Assembly (NCBI RefSeq): GCF_964275005.1
Contig: NC_092686.1
Coordinates: forward strand, 11,405,032 to 11,469,031
From: Diadema setosum
Taxonomy: Eukaryota > Echinodermata > Echinoidea > Diadematoida > Diadematidae
Length of the DNA stretch: 64,000 nucleotides
Reading direction: 5' to 3'
Position 1 is the stretch's first letter; each line of letters opens with the position of its first letter. Position numbers and translations under genes: made by a program. Shown in pieces: positions 25,801 to 37,700 of this stretch. The notes under the pieces are model-generated. The model saw nothing but the letters and a program-made list of their open reading frames with translations, had not been told where the DNA came from and searched no databases.

Positions 25801-28676
25801 TGCATATCACATGCAAGGAAAGAGTTATGGAAGTACATGCAAAAAAGTATTTATGGTATATAAGCTGTCATGTCATTATTCAACTTGATTTAATAAAATC
25901 TTATTTTTTTTTTTCATATATCATATGTAAACACACTATAATATATGCATCGTGGGAAAGAATATTTCATTCACACTTCACTACACACTCTTCTATTCTA
26001 GGCATGGGTGGTCCTGGACTACAGACTGTGTCTCTAGGACAGGGACAGGGACCAATTGCATCCAAGCTGATTGATGACGTGAGATTTGTTCAATTATATT
26101 TCAACTACACAAATGAACACATTTCCTGCAGAAATTCATCAAAAACTTTCTTTTTGTGAATAAAAAAGAATAGGTGCAGCATGCATTCCATTCATTAAGT
26201 GGTTACATGAAGTGGTGCAGGAATGACTACTGCAGAGTACAGATTTGTGTGAACATGTAGCATTGATGCACATGGTTATATGTACCATACACTGTATGTA
26301 GTATTTCAGTTGTAGAATGCATAGGAGCTCTCTATGTATTCATTAAAGATGATCAAGGCTGTTATTTGGAATGGGACACTGGTGGTATGACACATAATGG
26401 CCATCTGGTTCCCAGTATATGCCAAATTTTTTCATATTTTCCTCTCTGTCTTTCATGTCTGTCTGTCTGTTTACAAATTGTATCTGTCTTTGTCACTGTC
26501 AGTATATTTGTATCTACGTATCAATCTATGCTTATATCATAGCCAGGTACCTTGTTTACTGGTCACTCTGCAGAATGGGGCCTCAGCAGTCCTGCTGAAG
26601 TGCCGTTTTCTTCTCTTGTCCCTGCATATACACAGATTTGTTTATCTCCCATCTATTCATGTCAGTCTTGGCTTTCTGAATATGTGTTTATGTTGTCAAT
26701 CAGTGCTCCAAGTCTGACTCATGGTTGTTGGTTGCTGCCCTCTGTAGGCGGTTGAGAACGGGACATGGGTAGTCCTACAGAACTGCCACCTGGCTCTCTC
26801 TTGGTTGCCCACCCTGGAGAAGATCTGCGAGGAGCTTATCACCGATGCCGAGCGGACACGCCCATCCTTCCGTCTCTGGCTGACCAGCTACCCCACGCCC
26901 ACCTTCCCCGTCTCTATCCTCCAGAACGGAATCAAGATGACCAATGAGCCCCCCAAGGGCCTCCGTGCCAACCTGCTTCGCTCCTACCTCAACGATCCCA
27001 TCTCAGATCCCGAATTCTTCAATGGCTGCACCAAGCCTGATGTAAGTTCCCTTTTCTCTGTTCTCATACATCATATGAAATGATTGAGTTCTCAGGAACT
27101 GATTATACCACATCCAGACAAATTCCTCAGAACAATTACAGTGTACATCCTGAATAAGTACAGTTTTTAAGAGTTACCCCCAGGTCTTATTGCAACCCCA
27201 GAACTTACCTGGTACTCCTAGGTGGCCTACAAGGACAATTACTGACCAGGACAAATATCTCCAGGATCTGCTAGGGACATCATTCTCATGGTAGTTATGG
27301 GAGCGTGTGATTATCACAGAGGGTACTGATCCTTGGAAATGATGGGTTATAGGGATTATTGTCCAGGAATATTCACCAGAAGACCTGACCATATGAACAG
27401 AACATATGTCTCTGTCACCTAATGACAATGTACATGTGCCTTGGTACACCTGGGGGGCATTTCATGAAGGAACTTGTCGGACAAAATATCTGACAAGTCA
27501 ATTATATCCGACAAGTTTTGAGAAATTCTTTACTCTGATTGGCTGATTTCTCTGATCTTGTCGGATATAATTGACTTGTCGGACATTTTATGCGACAAGT
27601 TCCTTCATGAAATGCCCCCCTGATTTTCTTCCTCCAATGTCTATTGCTGCCATTGAAATGATGATTGAATTCACAAACATAATGTATTGCATCCATCTAT
27701 AGGGCTTAAATAGAAATATGGAATGCTGTCAATCTTTGTGTAGTAAAGTTTATGCAAAGCAATTCAGAATTCATATTTTACCTTGATCCTGATTTTCATG
27801 TCACAGTTGTGTTGAGATAGAAGATTGGTTGATGGTATAGATCAGTATGAGAATTCCTCTCGTCATTAGTCAAAAATTTTCCTTTCACTTTGTGGTGTGA
27901 TTGAGTTCCACATTGTCCGCACTTGAGTAGAGGACTTATGAAGCGTTTTCCACGTTCATGATAAAGTAGAATGTGATTTTTAAAAATCACATTGATGGCA
28001 TGTGATTTTTAACCCATTGAGGACGGGCTGATTTTGCTACAACATGCATTTCCCATAGACTCCTCCCCGAGTATACTCAGGACTCGTCCTCAAGGGGTTA
28101 AAAGTCAGATTGGTGATGTGTGATTTTAAAAAGTCAAATTGATGGATGTTTGTCTGATTTCTATGTAGCTGTGGAGGAAGCTGCTCTTCAGTCTGTGCTT
28201 CTTTCACGCCTTGGTCCAAGAGAGGCGCCAGTTTGGACCCCTGGGTTGGAACACGCCCTACGAGTTCAACGAATCGGACCTCAGGATCAGTGTCAGGCAG
28301 CAGCAGGTAACATGCACTCATTTTCACTCTCACTGCCTCCCCCCTCTGTCTTTGCTCCACATTTCTAATTTGCCAGTACACACCAAATACTTCCATAATG
28401 TAGGTATTAAAGATACCAGTTGTTTTTATCCCATTTAGAGATGATTCCATAACCTTCTATAGAGAAATGGATGGACACAAGCTTGTCACATTTCATGAAT
28501 TATTTGTATGTTTGTGTTACCGTACTGTATTGGAGCTGCCTCTTTAGCATGGTGACATAGCCAAAAACCTGGTTTTATTTGCATCTCACCTCACTTATGA
28601 GGGAAGTGGATAAGTATTGTACAGTCACTATGTCAGATCATGTCCTTTTACGACATGCTCTAGGAATAATTGTATA

Positions 28677-28707
<31 letters not shown>

Positions 28708-31700
28708 TTAGGAGACTTGTGAAAGAGGGTGTCTGTGAGCTTGACCATGCAGAATGTGACAAGAATTGAGCATTGATGACTGTTAACATGATGAGGTGTA
28801 TGTAGGTTACTAGGGCAACACCTCCTTTACTTCATTTGTATTCTGTAACCATCCTTGCTGGCGTCTGCAGAGCAGAATGTCGGCAAAGGTGTAAAGTGAA
28901 CAAAGGCCTCTGGCTAGCCACCTGAATAGTGCTGAACACTAAACAAACCAGGATGTACAAACTATTAGTGACATTTAAATTTGCATCTTCCACTGTTGAA
29001 AGGATGCCTTTGTGTTACCATGGAACTGCCCCTCCCTCTTCCCCCCAGATGTTCCTGAATGACTACGACGTGATTCCCCTGGAGGCCCTGACATATCTGA
29101 CGGGGGAGTGTAACTACGGTGGCAGGGTGACGGACTACCACGACCGCTGCCTTCTCAACAGCCTCCTGGCCATCTTCTACGACGAGGAGATCATTGCTGA
29201 GGAAGGCTACAGTTTCTCTGAGAGCGGCAACTACCGATGTCCACCCTCCGGCCCCCATGAGAGCTACACGGAGTACATCAAGAGCCTTCCACTCATACCC
29301 CACCCCGAGGTATTGAATTTGACACCCTACAGCATTATGCCACTCCAAATAGTTCACAAATATCAACCATCACCAACTTATTGTGACTTTAATATTAATG
29401 TCAGTCTATGTTCTGGGCCCCATTTCAAAAAAGTTGATATGATAGCAACATTTTGCTGGAATGGCAATTGTCATAGTAATGACAAAAATCCAGCTTCCTG
29501 ATTTGCTATTGCTATTGCTGTGGGAAGTTGCCATTTCAGCAAGAGTTGTCATCTTAACATCTTTTATGAAATGGCGCCCTTGGTAGCCGTTGCTGGGGGA
29601 TTGTCATCCAGAGTTTTGGGGAAAGATGTTTCATTTTTTGAAAGAGATTCTCAAACTATCAGTCTTTATTTTGCACCTGAGGAAAAGCAATATTGGTCAG
29701 TTTAACTGCCTCTGTGGAGAATGCAACATTTTTTGGTGTTGTAGTTTTTCAATACTTCTGTCACTTTGATCACTGGTTGGAGCATATTGTGGCTACATTG
29801 ATGTTTGATGTGGCAAGAGAAAGAAATGTGTTTCTTTTTTTGAAGTTGTTTCCTTTTTTGCAAGATAGCTACTAGTTCTACTACTCAATCGAAGATTTTT
29901 TTTTCAATCATATGATGTGTTGTTGAAAACAGAACCTGTACAAAACTGTGAATGGAATTAATCAAATATTATGTTTGAAGTGTTTGATGATATTCTTTCA
30001 GTAAAATGATTATTGGTTCCCACATAATTTCAATGCCTGCCAAAGCCTCGTAAATGATCAATATATCGTCTGTTGAGAATGAGAAGGGCGTTAAGTTGTC
30101 CCGAACACTATGGGTTTAGAGGCAACTTAACGCCCTTATCATTCTCAACCGACGATATCATGATAGTAGTAGAAAAGGTAGAGAACCAATAAGAGGCAAC
30201 TATTTTCCCCTCCTTGATCCAGGTGTTTGGTCTCCATGAGAATGCTGACATCACTAAGGATCAGAAGGAGACACAACAGCTGTTTGACGGCATCTTACTC
30301 ACCCTGCCACGTCAGGTAAGCCATCCTCTCAGTGTGCTAACATGCCTCCAACCTTCTTGTGTTACCCATAATGCATTGCTTACTGAGTCTTATTGATATG
30401 ATGAATTTCTGCCACCTGAATTGAATACAGTCATTATAAAGATGAGGCATTTTCCATTTTTCCAACGTGTGTCTGACGTCTGACTGTCTTTATGCAATTT
30501 TGAATTAACTAATATATGTAATCACTTCTCTTAATTTGTGTCAAGTATTGAAATGCTGATTCCTTATTTCCCAAGTTCGTTTCAGTGTCATAATGTGATG
30601 TTCATGATGAATATTGGACTGAATATGGTGAATGAAGTAATATTTGAATCAGTATGGTGAATGAAGTGAAATTTCCGCTACTGTATTAAAGTTGTTTAAA
30701 TCTTCCTGTTTGGCAAAGCCATGGAATTGAAATGATATTAACTTGAGTAGCTAATATCTAAATCAGATCCATGAGATTGAAGCAGCTGAGATATCCAGGA
30801 ATGTTTTTTGGCCTTGTTTTGATTTTTAAGCTGCAGTTTTAGCCCAAAATGTGATTTCTTTTTGGACCCTCTAAATAATACTGTTGAAATGATCATACTG
30901 TGTTCTCTGAAGAAAATATAATACATCTTCTGTTTCTTGCCATTTTCAATACACAATCATGAAAAGAGCAAGGGACAATAGCAAAATACTTAGGCATTGT
31001 CATGCATCCTTCATATCATGAACATGCTCTTGAATGGAATTGGACCTATCTTTGAGGAAAAAAGCTTGCATCATAGGCTGTTATCTTGCATTTGATGATG
31101 TAGTGGTACAGTTGTACATGCATTTGTTGTCTTTTTAAAAAATATTTTAACCTGAAAATTTTTGTTACTTGGAAAAATGCTGTCAGAGGTGTTAATTCCA
31201 AACAAATATTTTTCTGTTTGCTTTGCTTCGTATTATATATGACTTCAGTCGGGAGAGGTATATTTCTACAGTTTACTGATTCTCTCTCACTTTACTGACT
31301 GAGAATGCTGCAACCTTCAACTGCACTGCCTGCATATTGCACCCTTTAATTCTTAACTCCTTTCCAATAATAATGGTGGCTTATTTGACATTATGTACTA
31401 AATTATATGATGTAAAAGAATGTGAGATCCATATTTTACATTCAACATCTTTTTACTAGTTTTCATCTGTCAAAAATGTATGCCAGACTTGAAATCATAG
31501 TTTTTAAAATCTCAAATAAGCTACCAAAATTGTAACATTTTAGCATGATAATGTGTTTGCAGTGATCTGGTAATTTAATTTTGCTTTGTAACATAACAGA
31601 AGAAAAAAGGTTTTATTTCTAGTGTGCTTTATTCCTCGCACAATTTTGTACTATCTTTCAGATGATGCAATTCTGCACCTTCGTATGAAACCCTCTGCTT

Positions 31701-34700
31701 TAGAAAATAAAAGTGATCCTACACCATTTGAAAATTAGCTTGATACACAATTTTAGTTGGAAAGAATAGAGTTGTCATGTGCACCATTTTAACATATCCT
31801 GTCTTTACACATTATAATAAATGATCCTTTGAATTCCAGCTCACTTCCACAATATTTCATGGCAATATGTTTTTGTCTGTCATGCAAATTATGATGCAGC
31901 AAATTAGAAGAAAAAAAAAAAAACCCATCCAAAATCAGTTATGTGCCCTCAAAGTATTCATTCATTGCAAAACCACACAGTTTAGTGAAAGAGTAAATTC
32001 AAGCACGGCAAAATAGGTTGCATTATAGGAATGGCTCATCAAGTGATCATGCAATAAACCAGCGAGAAAAAGAAATGACTTAAATGTTGCTGTAGTTCTT
32101 TAGGTAGCATGACTACATGGCCTATATGTGCTTGTGTACATAGATCAGATTGAATATTGTTGTTGAATTATGCAAAGTGCTGGTGTAAAAGTGTAGAAAA
32201 ATTGAACAGAAGTGCCCTGTGTTGACATTTCAGTTTTATAAGCTAAAAACCTAGTGATGCTCAGTGTATTTATAGTAATTGATAAAAATAATTTGTGTCA
32301 TCTCATGCATGCATGGTGACACATGTTTTTCCATTATGCTCTAGCTTTGAGTACTAATGACCATAGACTTACCTTTTGAAATTAAATTTGTTGTTAAGTT
32401 TCTGCTTATGGGCTGAGTGAAAAATCCTTTCACAATTTTTGCCTAAAATTTCGGAGCAAAGTGCAGTTTTTAAGCAACCACCAATAATGAATTTTGATGC
32501 ATGGAGAAAAAAAAATCACTCTACATCAATCTAACACACAATGTGATGTTTCAATGAAAGTCATTAGATTTGTAAACTTTATGATGCTGGATATACCAGC
32601 ATGAGCTAGTATTAAAGTGATGTTATGGCAAGAAGTCTTGCTCATAATGCAGGTTCCTATTCAGCGAATTGGAAAGCAGCAATCCAAAAAAAGAGTGAGT
32701 TACACCATGTACATGTAATTCCATGTCTTCACGATGGAACATCTATCCAGTGTTCGTCATCTTTATCTCATTCTTCATCACACATGTATGTGATCAGTAT
32801 ATTTTAGCTACAATCTAAGTTGTTCTCATGCCGTACCCAGTTACAAAGCATCATTCAGTATATTTGAGAAATATATATTACATAACACACACATATTCCT
32901 TCCTTTCCATAGTCTGCATGTATTTGTCTTTAATAGCACATTCTAATCTTGGAAAGTTCTACCTTTTCTAACCACACTAAATATAGCACTATATTTGATA
33001 TCAATATTTGTTTTATGAATAGCACATATAACATTTTAATTGGCTCCCTAGAACAGAACTTTTGTCATACTAATCTGCAGTGTACATGATGGATTAGTTC
33101 ATATTTTGAGACTTCCACAGATTTTAAACAGCAATATATAATCAAAGTGAGGACCAGCAGAAGTCTCATCATAAATTCCCTTGATACTTCTTATTCAAAG
33201 ATGTAGCACGCTTGTGGAATGTAAACATAGAAAATAGTGACTGATATCTGAGCTTTCCTGACCTCAAAGCATCCCAGTAAACAGATTCATTTCATTGCTT
33301 TAGACAATACTTGCATATACAATGTATGCACACATGTAAACTGCATATTGATGCTCTGAAGATCAAAAGAACTGAATGACTGAGCCTACAGTCATTTGAA
33401 ACACAGACCTGAATCCATGGCACCTGTCAATCAATCACTTTTAAAGTGTTGAAATATTAAACAGTGACTGTGCTGGTGCCATACATTTTTTTTTTTCACT
33501 TTTTTGTCGTTGACATGAATATCTTATTCCAACCTACAATGTATGTGTCAGAAATGTTGACTGATTAGTATGTATGTATAATTGATTAGATTAGTTTAGA
33601 TTAGATTAGATTAGATTGGATTAGATGAGATTAGTTTAGAAATTAGACATGAACGGATATGCGATCTGCATTGTACATGGTGTGTAGTGCATGATTTTAG
33701 TACATTGTACATGTAGTAACCTCACAATACTGTATTGTGTTCACCACTGTGAGAAGTGTAGACCATTGATTTGTGTCTGCTACCAAAGGAAATCCTGTTA
33801 CAGTTGAACCTCTCATATCCGGACAAGTCGGGACCGGGGCTCATCCGGATAAGGGATTTGGCCGGATTCGGGAGACTCAATGCTTTATACATGTACATAT
33901 ACATACACATGTACTGATGTAGCCCATTGTAGTGCTACATGTAGCAATGTGTATACTGCAACCTTTTCATTGTTACATTTGGGGATGTTTCGGGATGTTG
34001 AAATGTCTGAAGGTAAGCAGTTTGGAAGGAAATTTGATGCAATGTATGTTAATCATATTGGAAGTAATATGTAATTCATGTGTGTTTGGGTAGGAGTTCT
34101 CAAGAAGTTGGGAATCCCCCTTTCTTCCCGTAATTATAAAAAAAAAAAAATCAAGGCGAGATTGCGTCCGGATAATAGAGAGATCCGGATAAAGGGAGGC
34201 TGGATAATAGAGGTTCAACTGTATATTGAATATGTGATGGTTTACAGTGGAACCATCTTTGAGTCATGTTCACATCGACAAAGTTTCATCAGCTTCAAAA
34301 TGTGCAGCATGTATGCAGTAAGGTGTTATTTCATCACATTTTGCTAACAGTGTAAATTACATGTAAGTTGTAAGTGACTAACATTGTAGATTGACTGTAT
34401 TGCATCATCTGTGTAGTTTCATGCTATTCCATGCCCAGGATGTGGGTGAGATGTTGTCCTTAATGTCATAAATGCTCACATATTATGCGTTTGCTTAATA
34501 GTCGTATGTATACAATGTTCATGTATGTCACATTTTCGTGTCATCTTAAACATGTTAAAAGGTGTAGGCATAAATCTAGCTACTTTGGTGCAACATTATT
34601 CTTTTTTTTTTGTTTTGTTTTGTTATGATTCATCTATAGTTTCTCTTGTGCAGTTTTTCAGGCAGTCCATAAATGTTATTCCTGTGAGTGAAGTTTATGT

Positions 34701-37700
34701 TTTTGAAAGTAAAAAAAAATCATACTCTTGCTTTTGAGGCATGGTAATTTCCCATAGTCCACTTCCTTTAAGAAAGGAAATAAAAATTGAATATCACTAA
34801 AGGGATATGATTTAGCTTAACCTTCTGCATGGAAGGTAGCCATTTTTTTTTTATAGTCTTCAAGGAAAAGTTCTCCTACATGTAGCTGTTATACATAATG
34901 GTACAGACGCATTCTTACACAGGTATATGGAAAGGTAAGTCAGCACTTCAGTCATGTTTTCTTGTCGTTCATACTTTGCCCATCAAAAAGAAAGACAGTA
35001 GCAGTCACTAATCACCAGTAAAAATTGTTCAAATTGAACTTATAAAAATCCTTCAATATCTCACACCCCAGTATTCTATGCTTTAATGAACTCAAATATA
35101 AAATCACTGTAGTGTTACATTATGCCACTGCCCTCAGAAATCTGTACAGGAATCAGATTTCACTAAAAATGTCTTTGTATCTTCAGGCTGCGGGAGGAGG
35201 TAAATCTTCCCAGCAAGTAATCGAGGACCTTGCCTCGGACATCCTGTCCAAGATTCCACCAAATTACAACCTGGAAGAGGTGCAGGTAGGTTGTTGAGTT
35301 TTCATCTTTCTTGTCATGACTCAAACTTGTCACAGTTCAAGTGTCATACTATTAAAGGTCCTATTTATCTTTTGGAACAGTGGTTTTAAAAATTTTCAAG
35401 ATATATGACATTCAATGCATATGTGTAGGTCTGTTGTACCACAAAACATCCTATCATACAAAATTTCACGATAAAGCCTACAATATATGGAGATATCTGT
35501 ATTTTTCTCATTACACCGTAACTGTAGACGGTTTAGTCTGGAAGCATTTTTATTATAACAATTGTTCACATTTTGTATATTTAACAATACTTAACATCAA
35601 TTTTACCGATTCAATTTTTTACTGTGGTTGTTTCTATCCGTAACTTACATTTTAGAACTATTTCAAAGCACTAATGCTGGGTTTTTGTTTCATCTGCAAA
35701 TGGTAAATTATGTCTTTAAACCTTCAATTGTTCCAGTTTCCATGTTTCTTGTCTCAACTCAAGCATGTTGTAACTACCAGGTAACCTTCAGTTGCAAAAT
35801 ATTGTAGGCCAGTGAAAATGAATACACTCTCTCAATGTGATACATGTTTTTTTTTTTTCTTCTTTTTGTTTCTCATGTCCTCTTTATTGAGAGCATGACT
35901 GATGTGCAAATTTAAGGTGACAGCAATAGCCAACTATAGTGCTGATACTATCTTTTCTGCATAGGAAGTCCAAAAATGCCCTTTGAGAAGTAAAATGGGT
36001 AACGGTTAGTTGTTACGTCAGTGAATTTTTCTCACTGCGGTAGAATACAGTCTGCAGTAGAAAGATGGATACATCCCGACTGGATTTTACATAGATATGA
36101 TTTCCTTGTTTTCTAAAATAAATGTCTCCCTCATGTGACATTTTTCTCCCAATGAACATTTTTCTCCTTGTCACACGTGTACACAGGCCAAGTACCCTGT
36201 GAGCTACGAGGAATCCATGAACACAGTGCTGGTGCAGGAGCTCATCCGATTCAACCGACTGATCGAGGTGGTCCGGGTCAGTCTGCAAGACATTCGCAAG
36301 GCCATGAAGGGTCTGGTCGTCATGTCGGCCGAGCTGGAGGACGTCTTCGACAGCATGATGGTCGGCAAGGTGAGGACAAGGAGATGCAGGTGTAGCCATA
36401 GCGATGGGTCAACTCCAACTGTTAATTGACAGTTGCTGTCAGAATGTATACACCATTTGATGAAGTGATGATTAAGTTATGTGGTTTGATAAAAGAAACA
36501 GCAATTTGGATGTGGGCACTTTAGACATTAACAGTACATATTCACACAGTATGTGACTCTTAGTGAACACTGTGGTGCAGTGGTTAAAGATTTCTGAGCT
36601 TGTTAACACGAGATCCAGGGCTCAAATCCTATCACATGCATGAATGTTCAGACAAGATGTATATTAATTCACCAGGTCTCCCTTGACCAAGGTGTCTATT
36701 TGGGTCCCTGGGAATGTTTTGGCACCAATACAGGGGCAGGGCTGGTGACAGTGCTCTCACAGAAGCAGCTGTCCTGAGTAGATCTAGTGGTATTTTTCAC
36801 TCATTATTGGTTTTTATTTCTAGGTTCCCGGAATGTGGGCAGCCAAGTCGTACCCATCCCTGAAACCTCTTGGTAGCTACATCACCGACCTCCTGGCCAG
36901 ACTCCAGTTCTTCAAGGTGAGATTATTTCAGATAAGGTCTCAGTTTGTTTGAGATATTACATGTTTAGAGGAAGTTTTGTGCCTTCTGATTGACAGTGAT
37001 CGTCTTTGGCTGGAAATTTTAATTGTATGTTTTGTTATGATCAGCTACTTTTCATTTAGAACGTATGTGTCTGGACTTTTTACATTGGGTGTATATCAGA
37101 TGACTTCTATTCGACAAGCCTATCTTGTCATATGTGATATGAATCAACAAGGTGAGAGCTACCACTTACCAGTATCACAGTCATGTTATAATTGCAAGGC
37201 ATCCATTCATTCAATATGACCCTGAATGTTATGCATGTTTAGTTTTGCTGACATTGCTCACATAGGAATAAAAGTTTTCCACTTGAATTGATCTTCCCCT
37301 CAAACACATATTCATGAAAACATTTTAACCCATTGACGACTATCTGAGTTTTCTATAACAGTAAACACTCATTTTCCACAGACTCCTGCCCGAGTATACT
37401 TGGGACTAGTCTTCAGCAGGTTAATAGCAAATCCCCTTATAGTCAGATGTTAAGGTCAATGCTGATTTTAATAAATATCAAACATGCTGTATTTTTATTT
37501 CAGGAGTGGATCAGAGACGGAGTGCCAACAGTTTTCTGGTTGTCAGGGTTCTACTTCACACACTCCTTCCTGACGGGAACCATGCAGAACTTTGCCCGCC
37601 GCTACAAGATCCCCATCGACCAGCTGGTCCTAGACTTTGAGGTCATGAAGAAGGAGACCGACATGGCGTCCAAGCCGGTTGGTAGAGATCAGTTCTTGAC

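Larger units (their letters stand above)
18767..26001. other. 7.2-kb AAA6 intron holding the candidate cassette exon and two elements
   Basis: Contains the fold-back element 19583-19908, the 840-nt open stretch 20990-21829 and the AGGTCA-rich element 22011-23010. In 23011-26001 I see only AT-rich sequence, plus a 38-bp copy (25590-25627) of sequence found again at 26162-26199. Confidence 0.65.
30316..35186. other. 4.9-kb dynein intron
   Basis: Holds the GATTA repeat and the pogo-like element; the rest is AT-rich without convincing exons or further element ends. Confidence 0.6.

Noticed and set aside
36573-36629. tRNA gene
   Set aside because: A and B box are present but no acceptor stem or anticodon arm could be folded; a SINE head fits better.
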